A stretch of DNA of 64,000 bases from JAPOVO01 sp965263025 (GCA_965263025.1 OZ253578.1:1550001-1614000); one strand, 5' to 3'. Positions 1-8,854 are shown, counted from the first letter of the stretch. Translations and numbers: made by a program. Notes: generated by a model not told the origin, from the sequence alone.

Positions 1-2
1 CT

Positions 3-815
3 GTGCAACCACCTGCGGGAATCGCCCCTGGCGAGCCCGCGCTGGAGCTGGTCTCGTCTGAAGTCCGTCAAGGCGACGTTCTGGTAGTACGGGTTCTGGG
101 AAGCTCCGGACCGGTTACGGTGTCGCTCGGATCGGTCGCCGCTCCCGCCGTTTGCGATGCGGGGGAACTAATCGCGCTCGTGCCCATATCGAGCATCTCC
201 GAGCCTGGAAACTACACGCTCAAGGCGAACCTGGGCGGCGGCGCGGCGCCCGTCGAACTAGGCTTCGCGGTCGCGCCCACCGACTATCCGTTTGCTGAGA
301 TCGAGTTGTCCCCCGAAGTTCAAAACCTGCTCGACCCCGAAGACATTAACGAAGAGCGGATTTTGCTTGAGTCGATTTTCGGAATGTTTACTACTGAGCG
401 CCGCTGGGACGGGCCGTTCCGCATTCCCGCCTCGGGAACCCCCACCTCCCCATTCGGCGAGCGCCGCGTATACGGCGAGCCAGCCCTGTATGACTACCAC
501 CGAGGACACGATGTCGCCGCACCCACCGGCACTCCCGTCTTCGCGGCGCAAAAGGGCGCCGTCGCCTGGGCCGCGCCGCTAAAGATACGTGGAAACACAG
601 TCATAATCGATCACGGCCGCGGCGTCTTTTCGGCCTACCTCCACCTCTCCGCGATTGATGTCAACCCCGGCGACCGGCTCGAACCAGGCAATCGACTAGG
701 GGCCATCGGAAGCACGGGCCTGTCCACGGGCCCGCATCTTCATTGGGAAATCAGAGTCCTCAACGTCCCGGTCGATCCGTTGCAGTGGACCCAGCCGAGC
801 GCGCTTACGCGCTGA
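3..815 (+). CDS. M23 (lysostaphin-type) metallopeptidase, partial at left edge
   Basis: This is the C-terminal part of a secreted peptidoglycan endopeptidase; the frame is open to the window edge, so the true start and any signal peptide lie outside. The visible 270 residues begin with a beta-rich, Ig-like stretch (about 10-95) and end with an M23 domain (about 145-262). The zinc-site motifs are all visible: HRGHD at 166-170, the H of AYLHL at 214, and HLH at 245-247. By family, M23 enzymes cleave peptide cross-links in the wall. It is convergent with the DUF1640-like gene, 74 bases away. A catalytically active enzyme is likely because no ligand is missing. Confidence 0.85.
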   Translation: MQPPAGIAPGEPALELVSSEVRQGDVLVVRVLGSSGPVTVSLGSVAAPAVCDAGELIALVPISSISEPGNYTLKANLGGGAAPVELGFAVAPTDYPFAEIELSPEVQNLLDPEDINEERILLESIFGMFTTERRWDGPFRIPASGTPTSPFGERRVYGEPALYDYHRGHDVAAPTGTPVFAAQKGAVAWAAPLKIRGNTVIIDHGRGVFSAYLHLSAIDVNPGDRLEPGNRLGAIGSTGLSTGPHLHWEIRVLNVPVDPLQWTQPSALTR

Positions 816-889
816 GTCGAGCCTATACGTCCCCGCTGGCGAAGCGAGATCAGGTCGTGGGAGCTATTCTCCGTCGCAAGCTAGCGTCC

Positions 890-1282
890 CTAACTCAAAA
901 ACACCGCCAGAAAGGCAGTGCTCACCCCCAACGCTGCGACAAACGCCATGACACGGTAAAGCGTCGAGCGGAGTATGCGCCCTTCAAGCTCGGCCCTCAT
1001 TGCCCCAAATCCCGCCCCTAAACTACCGATGTCCGCCTTCAGTTCGGCCTTTACGTCGGCAATGTCCGCCTTGGTGGCGAAGCTCTGATTGACAGCTTTC
1101 CCAACCGTCGCGACCATCGCTTCAGCCTGATTTTCGTTGAATCCGGCTTCCGTCAGGTCTTTTACGGCTGCGTGCGTGTCGAACGCTACTACCGTGTTGG
1201 GCCGCTTCCGTCCTGTTCTGACTGCGCTCCTATCATGTCCCGTTTGCCTGACGAGACTGAGCGGGAAGAGACGGGCAGCCAT
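890..1282 (-). CDS. DUF1640-like coiled-coil protein with C-terminal membrane helix
   Basis: The 130-residue frame contains FDTHAAVKDLTEAGF followed by a sequence rich in ATKADIADVKAEL-type heptads and a C-terminal hydrophobic helix (about residues 108-129). This is the layout of bacterial DUF1640 proteins, distant relatives of the eukaryotic MCUR1/CCDC90 family, whose bacterial role is not established. The domain starts near residue 31, so the first 28 or so residues (basic, atypical) may not be translated; however, no ATG, GTG or TTG was found right before the domain in this frame, so the longer start is kept. It is convergent with the M23 gene and 40 bases downstream of the ABC permease stop on the same strand. 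Confidence 0.6.
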   Translation of the reverse strand: MAARLFPLSLVRQTGHDRSAVRTGRKRPNTVVAFDTHAAVKDLTEAGFNENQAEAMVATVGKAVNQSFATKADIADVKAELKADIGSLGAGFGAMRAELEGRILRSTLYRVMAFVAALGVSTAFLAVFLS

Positions 1283-1321
1283 CCGGGCTGTCCCTACGAA
1301 TGAGGCGCCTGCCTCCGCGGC

Positions 1322-2221
1322 CTAAGTCCCGCTGCCGCTGGTTATGTCGCGTCTGTTGAATACCCAGATCGCGGCCCCAACTAGCAGAACGAAATATAGC
1401 GTCAGAAGTCCCGCGGCCGGCCACGGGTCCAACCACGTGCCGGGCGGCCCCGGTTGGCCACCCTCAACGTCGATCCATACTGTCAGTTCACTTGTGTACA
1501 GAACGCTTTCGGAGAGTCTCGTGGGGAAGTACTGGGCAACCTTCCCGAGCGTGCCGCCAAATCCTACAAACAGATTCATGATTATTTGCTCGACAACGAC
1601 GAAAGCGAGGCCGACGCCGAGACCGGCGCCTCCTGACCTCATTAGGCTGGCGCCAGCAAATGCAATAGCGACGTAGATCATCAGCACGGCGGTGGTGCGG
1701 AGCCAGTCGACAATGAGATTGGGCAAGAATCTGTCAGGAAAGACGGGATCGAACGCGCCGATCGTCAGATCGCCAAAAATCATCAGAGCGGCGCCGACGA
1801 AGAGAATCGCGGCGGTTCCAATGACGATCGTGAGCATCGCGGCAATGAGCTTGGCGAGCATGAATTGAGTGCGCGACGGCCCTCTGGCCAGAGCCAGTCG
1901 CAGCGTGCCCCAACCGTACTCGGAGCCTACCAGCAGCGAGACGAGCACGATAACGAGATAAAGCGCGGACTGTACCTCCATAATCTGAAGGAACCCGAAT
2001 CCGCTCGGAAACCGCATGGCCGCATCCAGTTGCATGAAATCAGGGGAGTCGGCTCCCGCGGTGCCCTTCATGAGCGCGCGCACGGCGACAAACATGAAGG
2101 CTAGGAACGCAACCACGATTCCGAAACATATCCAGGTGACTCGGCGTTTTCGAGTCTTTAGAAGTTCGACCGAGATGAGGGTTGGGATGCTCGGAAGTTC
2201 GCTTGATATCTGGTTTAGCAC
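1322..2221 (-). CDS. ABC-2 type transporter permease
   Basis: A 299-residue integral membrane protein starting with GTG one base after the stop of the upstream ATPase gene, so translation is almost certainly coupled. After a short cytoplasmic N-terminus ending in basic residues (KTRKRR) it has about six hydrophobic segments, near residues 31-50, 85-105, 123-150, 175-200, 202-222 and 272-290, as in ABC-2/DUF3533-like exporter permeases. With the adjacent ATPase it would form a two-gene exporter. Nothing in the sequence identifies the substrate; small drug, antibiotic or lipid export are all possible for this family. No signal for a third component is seen. Confidence 0.8.
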   Translation of the reverse strand: MLNQISSELPSIPTLISVELLKTRKRRVTWICFGIVVAFLAFMFVAVRALMKGTAGADSPDFMQLDAAMRFPSGFGFLQIMEVQSALYLVIVLVSLLVGSEYGWGTLRLALARGPSRTQFMLAKLIAAMLTIVIGTAAILFVGAALMIFGDLTIGAFDPVFPDRFLPNLIVDWLRTTAVLMIYVAIAFAGASLMRSGGAGLGVGLAFVVVEQIIMNLFVGFGGTLGKVAQYFPTRLSESVLYTSELTVWIDVEGGQPGPPGTWLDPWPAAGLLTLYFVLLVGAAIWVFNRRDITSGSGT

Positions 2222-2222
2222 T

Positions 2223-3170
2223 TTAGGTTCCGCTCACTTTTTCTGAAGCGTCGTTGCCAGTGACCTCTAGGAATACGCTTTCGAGATCGGAGCTTCTTGC
2301 TCCGGACCCGGAAACGACCAGCCCCTCGCCTACCAGCAGAGAATTGAGCTCACCAATCCGCTCGCGAGCCACCTCCGCCCATACCGTGTTCGGCTCGCTC
2401 CCAACGCTGGCCTCAACGCCCGCGTCGGTCAGCGCGGTTTTGGCCTTTTCGGGCTTGTCCACTTCAAAATAGACGCCCCCGGCCCGGTGCAGCAGATCTT
2501 CCAGACTCTCCTGCAACACCGTCCGGCCGCGGTTGATGATCGCCACCCGGTCGCAGGTCTGCTGCACTTCACTGAGGAGATGGCTCGACATGAATACGGT
2601 CCGTCCGCTTTCCGCGGCGACCGCTCGAATGAGTTCCCGGAACTCGTGCGTGCCGGCCGGATCGAGCCCGGCTGTCGGTTCGTCGAGCACTATCAGTTCC
2701 GGCTCGCCGAGCAGCACGCTCGCCAGGCCCAGGCGCTGTTTCATTCCCGTGGAGTAGTGCTTTATCTTGTCCTTCTCCCGGCCGCTCAGCCCCACCAGCT
2801 CGAGGACCTCGTTGATTTGGGATTCGTGCCGGCCGCCGCTGTACCTGGTGACTACCCTAAGGTTGTCTTTGCCGCTGAGGTAGGGGTAGAAAGCCGGAGC
2901 TTCGATGATCGCTCCGACGCGCTGCAAGACCTCCGACCGGCGCCGACTCGCGTCCAGGCCGAACATTTCCACCGATCCCGCCGTAGGCGCTATCAGACCC
3001 AGCATCATCCCGATGGTCGTGCTCTTGCCCGCGCCATTTGGCCCCAGGAAGCCGAACACTTCTCCCGGAATCACGTCCAGATCGAGCTTGTCTACCGCCG
3101 TGAGCGATCCGAATCTCTTGGTCAGACCCTTGAGCCGGACCACTGGTTCGGACCCGTTGCTTCTCCGCAA
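2223..3170 (-). CDS. ABC transporter ATP-binding protein
   Basis: A 315-residue ABC ATPase of the drug/Na+ export (CcmA/NatA-like) type, read from a TTG start. It shows Walker A GPNGAGKST near residues 43-51, a signature in the variant form YSTGMKQRLGLA, Walker B LIVLDEPTAGLDP and the H-loop SSHLLSEV. About 95 C-terminal residues follow the nucleotide-binding domain, as in exporters with ABC-2 permeases. It is the first gene of a two-gene unit with the permease just downstream. The 5' side faces mutS2 across about 230 bases, so both promoters should lie there. Substrate unknown. Confidence 0.85.
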   Translation of the reverse strand: MRRSNGSEPVVRLKGLTKRFGSLTAVDKLDLDVIPGEVFGFLGPNGAGKSTTIGMMLGLIAPTAGSVEMFGLDASRRRSEVLQRVGAIIEAPAFYPYLSGKDNLRVVTRYSGGRHESQINEVLELVGLSGREKDKIKHYSTGMKQRLGLASVLLGEPELIVLDEPTAGLDPAGTHEFRELIRAVAAESGRTVFMSSHLLSEVQQTCDRVAIINRGRTVLQESLEDLLHRAGGVYFEVDKPEKAKTALTDAGVEASVGSEPNTVWAEVARERIGELNSLLVGEGLVVSGSGARSSDLESVFLEVTGNDASEKVSGT

Positions 3171-3397
3171 TGCGCTATCTCCTCCCGTTTCCGTGCCCGC
3201 TAGGGAGCCAGCCTCGACCGCGCGCGTACACCCGCAGTCGCATTCAATTTAGCTCGAAGAAGATTACTAAACGGGCCCCTCTGCGTGAATCGACCGAAAG
3301 GACTATTCCGCGCCGCTCTCCCCCGTTCGTGGTTAAGCGAACTTGGTGTCCGGTCGGGAATCGGCTCCGGCCGCGGCGACCGGGATATTATTGCCTT

Positions 3398-5755
3398 GTG
3401 ACCATATCCTGCCACGCGCGCGGTGTGCTCGAGTTGCCCAAGGTGCTCGACCGCCTCGCTGAATTCGCCGACTTCTCCTTGAGCCGTCAGCTGGCGCTGG
3501 ACCTGGAGCCGCTGACCGACCGGGCTTCCGTGCTTGCCGCACTCGACGAGACGCGTCAGGCGCGGAGCGCGTTGGACTTCGCCCCTAACCTGAACGTCGG
3601 ATCGGCGCGAGACATAACTCCGGAGATCGACGCCGCCGAAAAGATGGCGCGACTCGACCCACCGGCCCTCCTTCGGGTGGCCGATACGATTCGCGGCGGA
3701 AACCGCTTGCGGGACACACTAAAACGCGTTGTCGAGTCCGCGCCCGACCTGGCCGCCAGGGCCCGCCGCATAGCGCCATTGGACTCTGTGCTCGACGCGA
3801 TAACAGGCAGCATAGCCAACGACGGTTCGATTCTGGATTCCGCGTCGCCGGCGCTGGCCGCGTTGCGGTCCGGGGCGCGGAATGTCCACAACCGTCTGAT
3901 TCGCCAGCTGGGGAGCCTCACCAGGTCGCCCCGATACGGCCGCATTCTCCAGGAGCCGATCTTCACTCAACGTTCGGGAAGATACGTGCTGCCAATACGG
4001 CAGGAGGCGCGATCCGGATTTGAGGGCGTCGTGCACGACGTGTCCGCGTCCGGAGCCACCGTGTTCATGGAGCCGCTCGAGTTGGTCAATCTGAATAACG
4101 AGTGGCGCCGTCTTCAGATCGAAGAAAAGAACGAGGAAGAACGAATCCTTCAATCATTGTCCAACCGGGTGGGCGCGGCCGCCGAGCAGGCTCGGGAAAA
4201 CCTGCGTCTCATCGCCGGTCTCGATCTGGCGTTCGCCAAGGCTCGCCACGCCGTCTCGATCCGCGCTATCGAACCCGAAATCGCGAAGGACTTTACGTTC
4301 GAGCTGACGGGCGCCAGACATCCGCTGCTCGGGGACGACGCCGTGCCCATCGACATCAGAATCGCGCGCGGCGAGCATGGATTTCGCGCCCTCGTCATCA
4401 CCGGACCCAACACGGGCGGAAAGACCGTTGCTCTTAAATGCGTAGGTCTGCTGCATCTCATGGCTGCCTGTGGGCTGCATGTACCGGCCGGCGAAGGCGC
4501 GCGACTGGCCGTCTACACCTCTATCTATACCGACGTAGGCGACGAGCAAAGCATTGAGCAAAGTCTCAGCACGTTCTCGTCGCACATGACGAATCTCGTC
4601 GAAATGGTTCGACGGGCCGATTCGGAATCGCTCGTGCTGGCCGACGAAATTGGCGCGGGCACCGACCCGATCGAGGGCGCGTCGCTGGCTCAGGCCATAT
4701 TGGAGCAACTTCTCGAAAAGGGCTGCGCGGTTATCGTGACTACCCATTTCGGGTCGCTCGCCAACTTCGCGTCTGCCAATGCCCTTGTCGAAAACGCCAG
4801 TGTCAATTTCGCGCCCGACACGCTGTCACCCACATTCGAGATAAGCATCGGACTCCCGGGGCGAAGCGGAGCGGCCGAGATAGCGACGCGGCTCGGCCTC
4901 GAAGATCGAGTCGTTGCCCGCGCCCGCGAGCTGGCGGGCAGCGAGTATTACGAAGCCGGGGCGCTGATCGACGACATCCGGCGTCGCGCCGCCGAAGCCG
5001 GCCAGCTCAGGCGGCAGGCCGAGGAAGCCGCCAGGCGCGCCGAGAAAAGCCGGTTGCGCGCCGAAGACGAGGCGCAGGCGGCCGCCAGACGCGCTTCCGA
5101 CGAAAACAAGCGAACCCGGCGGGAATCGCGGCGGCTGGTGCGTGAGATCGAGGCGCTTGCCCGAAAGGCCCGCAAAACGCCCGGCAAAGCCGAATCCGCC
5201 CGGCTGGCCGGTCTGGCGTCGAACTCTCGCGACGTGGAGCGACGCCTGGACGAAGTTACGGCCGATTCCGAAAGTACGGCGCCCGATGCCCTCGAGCCGG
5301 CCGAATTTCGACCAGGCGATAAGGTCGCAATAGGCGGTATCCGCGGCGCCGGCGAGGTCCTGTCGGTCGACACCTCGGGACGCGAGGCGGAAGTAGCCAT
5401 CGGTCCCGCTCGAATGAGAGTCTCGGCGAACGACCTTCGCCCCATATCATCGAAACGCGCAGTCCGGGCGGCTTCGAGATCGAAGCCGTCGGAAACGCCG
5501 AGCGTGTCCCAGCCTGTGGAAGCGGATATCCGGGGCATCCGCGCCGAGGAAGCGCCATACGAAATCGACAGGCTAATCGATCACGCGCTGCGGGAAGGCC
5601 GCCGCGAGCTTGAAATCATCCACGGAAGCGGGACCGGAGCTTTGAGGTCCGCGGTACATCAGTACCTGGCCGAGCACCCGCTTATCACAAGTTATTCAGA
5701 CGCCGGTCCACGCGGCGGCGGTTCCGGGGTTACGGTGGTAGCGCTCGGCGAGTGA
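3398..5755 (+). CDS. mutS2: MutS2 family protein (endonuclease MutS2)
   Basis: A 785-residue MutS2, the normal length for the family. The GTG at 3398 is preferred because family members begin just before the segment LELPKVLDRLAEFA; extending upstream adds 76 arginine-rich residues that look non-coding. The core/lever region is followed by the ATPase with Walker A TGPNTGGKT (about 335-343) and LVLADEIGAGTDP (about 412). A long Ala/Glu/Arg-rich coiled coil (about 505-640) comes next, then a C-terminal Smr domain (about 707-785) with DIRGIRAEEA and HGSGTGALR. MutS2 lacks the mismatch-recognition domain; family roles are ribosome-collision rescue and suppression of recombination. No clear Shine-Dalgarno precedes the start. 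Confidence 0.9.
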   Translation: MTISCHARGVLELPKVLDRLAEFADFSLSRQLALDLEPLTDRASVLAALDETRQARSALDFAPNLNVGSARDITPEIDAAEKMARLDPPALLRVADTIRGGNRLRDTLKRVVESAPDLAARARRIAPLDSVLDAITGSIANDGSILDSASPALAALRSGARNVHNRLIRQLGSLTRSPRYGRILQEPIFTQRSGRYVLPIRQEARSGFEGVVHDVSASGATVFMEPLELVNLNNEWRRLQIEEKNEEERILQSLSNRVGAAAEQARENLRLIAGLDLAFAKARHAVSIRAIEPEIAKDFTFELTGARHPLLGDDAVPIDIRIARGEHGFRALVITGPNTGGKTVALKCVGLLHLMAACGLHVPAGEGARLAVYTSIYTDVGDEQSIEQSLSTFSSHMTNLVEMVRRADSESLVLADEIGAGTDPIEGASLAQAILEQLLEKGCAVIVTTHFGSLANFASANALVENASVNFAPDTLSPTFEISIGLPGRSGAAEIATRLGLEDRVVARARELAGSEYYEAGALIDDIRRRAAEAGQLRRQAEEAARRAEKSRLRAEDEAQAAARRASDENKRTRRESRRLVREIEALARKARKTPGKAESARLAGLASNSRDVERRLDEVTADSESTAPDALEPAEFRPGDKVAIGGIRGAGEVLSVDTSGREAEVAIGPARMRVSANDLRPISSKRAVRAASRSKPSETPSVSQPVEADIRGIRAEEAPYEIDRLIDHALREGRRELEIIHGSGTGALRSAVHQYLAEHPLITSYSDAGPRGGGSGVTVVALGE

Positions 5756-5766
5756 GCGGCGCCGAG

Positions 5767-5943
5767 CTACTGCTGCAGCGCCCCGTAGCGAATCTGCTTG
5801 CGCTTTCCGAGCACTCCCCGACCTTGCAGCGAGTGGAAAACGCGGTTCCACTGGGTCCCGACTAGCACGCCCATACCCAGACCAACGCCGAACATGGTTC
5901 CGGCGGCGATGCCGACGGCGAGCAGCATCCCTTTGGAGAACAT
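5767..5943 (-). CDS. small membrane protein, 58 residues, unknown
   Basis: A 58-residue frame starts with ATG at 5943, with AGAGGA about 12 bases upstream, and lies 23 bases after the rsfS stop on the same strand. It reads as one glycine/methionine-rich hydrophobic segment (about residues 5-30), starting MFSKGMLLAVGIAAG, followed by a basic tail ending RYGALQQ. The spacing, the Shine-Dalgarno and the membrane-helix-plus-basic-tail pattern favour a real gene, the last of a nadD-rsfS unit. No family was recognised. Alternatively it is chance hydrophobic sequence between two convergent genes. Confidence 0.5.
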   Translation of the reverse strand: MFSKGMLLAVGIAAGTMFGVGLGMGVLVGTQWNRVFHSLQGRGVLGKRKQIRYGALQQ

Positions 5944-5966
5944 CTATCTACGATCCTCTTTCATTG

Positions 5967-6353
5967 CTATACCATCTGAACCCGCGCCGGAGCGGCCGCC
6001 CAAAACTCTTCGAGCCGGTAGTACTCCCGCTTCTCGGGAAGGAAGAGATGGACGAGCACGTCCTTGAAATCCAGCGCCATCCAACCATCGCTCGGCGTCC
6101 CCTCAACGCGACCGCGCAAGCCGACCTCGTCCCATGCTTCACGGAGTATTCCGTTCGCGATCGCCCTCATTTGCACAGTGCTGGTAGCGGTGCAAATCAC
6201 AAAATAGTCAGCGATGGTGGTCAGCTTCTGGATATCCAGAAGCGTCACGGCGCTCGCGTTGCTCTCTCCCGCGAAGGACACCAGGCGATGTGCGAGTTCG
6301 TCAGGCTCGACCCTTATGGCGACCTCCCTGGCGCACTCCGCTATCGACGCCAA
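5967..6353 (-). CDS. rsfS: ribosomal silencing factor RsfS (YbeB/Iojap)
   Basis: A 128-residue RsfS protein. The family signature is visible: LDIQKLTTIADYFVICTATS followed by EGTPSDGWMALDFKDVLVHLF. RsfS binds ribosomal protein uL14 and blocks joining of the 30S and 50S subunits when nutrients are scarce. It lies 10 bases after nadD on the same strand, the common bacterial arrangement, and is followed by a putative small membrane protein. Length is normal. The first 20 residues are slightly longer than in typical members. Confidence 0.93.
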   Translation of the reverse strand: MASIAECAREVAIRVEPDELAHRLVSFAGESNASAVTLLDIQKLTTIADYFVICTATSTVQMRAIANGILREAWDEVGLRGRVEGTPSDGWMALDFKDVLVHLFLPEKREYYRLEEFWAAAPARVQMV

Positions 6354-6363
6354 TTCGAGTCTA

Positions 6364-6978
6364 TCACTCGCTTTGCGCTACGGAAGGCTCTTCATATATT
6401 CGATGGCGGCGAACATAGCTGTACACGCGATGATGCAATAAGTAGCGGTAGGGGCGGCCGCTCCGGATCCGACGCCGGATCTCGGTAGAGGACACGTCCA
6501 TCAGAGCGGCCTCGCGCCTGACAATTCGACCGTCGCCGCCAAGCTCGCTTGCCGTTCTGTCCACGTCGCCCCCATCGACCCCGGGGCGGTCGACAACGAT
6601 CATCAACGCCTCTTGGAGCAGCGCGCCGATGTCGCGCCATCTGCGCAATTCCTCCAGAACGTCCGTCCCCGCGATAAAGGCAAACTCGCAGTTTGGATAC
6701 TCGGCTCTCAAAAGCCTTATCGTGTCGATCGCATACGAAGGCCCGTCCCGATCGATCTCCACCCTCGAAACCGCGAAACTGGCGTTCTCCGATGTCGCCA
6801 GTTCGCACATCTCAAAACGTTGCGCCGGCGACGCCGCCGACGCCTGTCTGAGTGGAGACCGCGCATTCGGCACGAACAACACTTTCGCCAGACCGAACGC
6901 GTTGGCAACGTCGTCGGCGATCGCCAGATGGCCCAGGTGAATCGGATCGAAGGTGCCGCCGAATATCCCGATAGTCAC
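6364..6978 (-). CDS. nadD: nicotinate-nucleotide adenylyltransferase NadD
   Basis: A 204-residue NadD starting with GTG. It carries the nucleotidyltransferase motif GGTFDPIHLGHL at the N-terminus and the C-terminal SSTEIRRRI motif that binds ATP phosphates. The enzyme makes deamido-NAD+ from nicotinate mononucleotide and ATP in the NAD pathway. It is the first gene of the minus-strand unit nadD-rsfS-small ORF. The 532-base space upstream is shared with rho, which is transcribed the other way. Confidence 0.93.
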   Translation of the reverse strand: MTIGIFGGTFDPIHLGHLAIADDVANAFGLAKVLFVPNARSPLRQASAASPAQRFEMCELATSENASFAVSRVEIDRDGPSYAIDTIRLLRAEYPNCEFAFIAGTDVLEELRRWRDIGALLQEALMIVVDRPGVDGGDVDRTASELGGDGRIVRREAALMDVSSTEIRRRIRSGRPYRYLLHHRVYSYVRRHRIYEEPSVAQSE

Positions 6979-7510
6979 CGGCGCGCCCCAGCCTCAATGC
7001 ACATAACCCTCACCTCAGGAACATGTTGCATGCAAACAATGGCGCACGCTCCGCCGTCGTTCGCTCGATTCGTGGAATCCGTTCCTTGACGCTCTAAAAT
7101 CACCATGATATGTTCCGTATGCGGTCTGGGACTGGCGGTTACCGGTTAGAGGTTCCCAGCGCGTCCCAAACACCTTCTTCCATCCGGGTGAGTGTGTCGA
7201 GGTCATTTGCGGCCTCCTCGTAAGGAACACAGTTTCGACTCACGGACCGATGCTCAATTTTGGACTTATTGCGCGCATAGCGCGATTACGCCTCGCCGCC
7301 GCTCCGGTTTCGCTCGAAGCCGCGCCGTCGCGCATCTGGTTCAGGCGGACACATTGGAAGTTCGATCGATCTTTTGTTCGAATCGTGTTCGGATTGCAAA
7401 TAAACACACTGCCGCGCGCTTTGAGTCTGTGTTAGCCAGTTGGCCAAGGAGGGGAGCTTGCCGAGTCGTGAGGGCGAATCGAGTATGAACGCAATGGTCC
7501 CGGGAACGTC
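6979..7510. other. intergenic region between divergent nadD and rho
   Basis: No long protein-coding frame with convincing composition was found in these 532 bases. On the plus strand there is a good sigma70-like promoter at 7086-7114 and a Shine-Dalgarno-led micro-ORF ending on the rho start. If that promoter is used, rho has a leader of about 390 bases. In several bacteria the rho leader is the site of Rho-dependent self-attenuation, so a long leader is functionally plausible. A TTCGAAT-like stretch near 7378-7384 does not form a tRNA T-arm. Confidence 0.6.
7086..7114 (+). promoter_or_regulatory. candidate sigma70-type promoter for rho
   Basis: TTGACG at 7086-7091 (five of six consensus bases) is followed by exactly 17 bases and then TATGTT at 7109-7114 (four of six). 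It points toward rho, about 400 bases downstream. This is sequence pattern only; no transcript evidence. Confidence 0.45.
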
Positions 7511-7514
7511 GTGA
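7458..7514 (+). CDS. putative 18-residue leader micro-ORF coupled to rho
   Basis: A TTG codon at 7458 lies five bases after a near-perfect Shine-Dalgarno (AAGGAGG, 7446-7452). The frame runs 18 residues, MPSREGESSMNAMVPGTS, and its TGA stop (7512-7514) overlaps the GTG start of rho (7511-7513) as GTGA. The rho start itself has only a weak GGGA. The layout suggests that ribosomes terminating here reinitiate on rho. It could also be that the strong Shine-Dalgarno is fortuitous. Confidence 0.4.
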   Translation: MPSREGESSMNAMVPGTS

Positions 7515-8854
7515 GCAGGCGTAGATACTCACGGGGTCGTTCCAATCCCCCGGCCCGGCTTCGCGAGGGAGACCGTTACTCAAGCCCCGCGACCGCGCTC
7601 GCCGACCTCGAATCCAAGGATATCGTCGAGCTTCAGGCGATGGCCGCCGATCGGGAGATTCCAGATTCGGTTGATATGCAACGCGACGATCTCATCGTCA
7701 AGTTGACGGAAGTCGACGGAGCGGACGGGGCGCGTCAGAGTCTGTTTCAATCGGGCATCCTGGAGATAATCGACGAAGGATACGGATTCCTCCGGCGAGA
7801 CGTGCACTGGCTCCCGAGCCGGGACGACATCTACGTGTCGCAATCGCAGATTCGACGGTTCGGTCTAAGGACCGGCGACGACGTCTCCGGCCAGGTCCGA
7901 AACCCCAAGAGCGGCGAAAAATATCAAGGGCTTGTTCGGGTTGTCGCTGTCAACCACATGGACCCGGAAATTACCGTCAGCCGTCCCGTTTTCGAGCGGC
8001 TCACGCCGATATTTCCCGACGAGCACCTGATCCTCGAACACGACCAGGCCGAGATGACGACCCGCATTATCGACATGGTGGCGCCGATAGGGCGCGGCCA
8101 GCGCGGTTTGATCGTTTCTCCGCCCAAGGCCGGCAAGACCGAGCTGATGAAGCGCGTGGCGCGTGGCCTTTTGAACAGATACGACGACTTGCAGATTATC
8201 GTCGCGCTGATCGGCGAGCGCCCCGAGGAAGTCACCGACTGGGAAAGGTCGGTTGTCGGGGCCGAGGTCATAAGCTCGACGTTTGACGAAACCCCCGAGA
8301 GTCATTGCCGGGTCGCCGAGATGACCACCGCGCGAGCCAAGCGGCTGGTTGAAAGCGGCGGAAACGTCGTCGTGTTCCTCGACAGCATCACCAGGCTATC
8401 CAGGGCTTACAACCTGTCCGTGCCCACGAGCGGCAAGACCTTGTCCGGCGGCATCGATCCCGGCGCGCTCGTTCCTCCGAAGACGTTCTTCGGGTCGGGC
8501 CGCAACATCGAAAACGACGGCAGTCTCACGATGCTCGCCTCGTGCCTGGTCGACACCGGCAGCCGCATGGACGAGGTGATCTACGAAGAGTTCAAGGGAA
8601 CCGGAAACTGGGAGCTGATCCTGAATCGCAAGCTTGCCGAGCGCGGCACGTTTCCCGCGGTTGACGTCTTGCGCTCGGGCACCCGGCGCGTGGAGCTCTT
8701 GCTCGACGAGAATCAGACCAGAATGGCCTGGCTGCTGCGGCGAATGCTAAGCGCCGTCGGCGACGAGGAAGCAATCGAATTGATGATGGACCAGCTTCGC
8801 AAGACCAAAACCAACTCCGACTTCCTGGAGTTGCTGACGAAGCAGTCGCTTTAG
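7511..8854 (+). CDS. rho: transcription termination factor Rho
   Basis: A 447-residue Rho hexameric RNA helicase. From the N-terminus: a basic, low-complexity stretch, a Rho-N helical domain (about 28-70), a cold-shock-like RNA-binding domain (about 78-150, with GYGFLRRD), then the RecA-like ATPase. Walker A is SPPKAGKTEL near 202-211, Walker B VVVFLDSITRLSRAYN, and the secondary-site loop PTSGKTLSGGIDPGAL. All expected motifs are intact. The GTG start overlaps the stop of the upstream micro-ORF. Rho terminates untranslated transcripts genome-wide and usually controls its own leader. Confidence 0.95.
   Translation: MSRRRYSRGRSNPPARLREGDRYSSPATALADLESKDIVELQAMAADREIPDSVDMQRDDLIVKLTEVDGADGARQSLFQSGILEIIDEGYGFLRRDVHWLPSRDDIYVSQSQIRRFGLRTGDDVSGQVRNPKSGEKYQGLVRVVAVNHMDPEITVSRPVFERLTPIFPDEHLILEHDQAEMTTRIIDMVAPIGRGQRGLIVSPPKAGKTELMKRVARGLLNRYDDLQIIVALIGERPEEVTDWERSVVGAEVISSTFDETPESHCRVAEMTTARAKRLVESGGNVVVFLDSITRLSRAYNLSVPTSGKTLSGGIDPGALVPPKTFFGSGRNIENDGSLTMLASCLVDTGSRMDEVIYEEFKGTGNWELILNRKLAERGTFPAVDVLRSGTRRVELLLDENQTRMAWLLRRMLSAVGDEEAIELMMDQLRKTKTNSDFLELLTKQSL

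Noticed and set aside
890..1282. Phage holin or tail-fibre origin for the small coiled-coil/membrane protein
   Set aside because: No neighbouring phage genes and the sequence fits DUF1640 better.
7340..7420. TTCGAAT string suggesting a tRNA T-arm in the nadD-rho space
   Set aside because: Flanking five-base arms do not pair and no anticodon or acceptor stem can be drawn.
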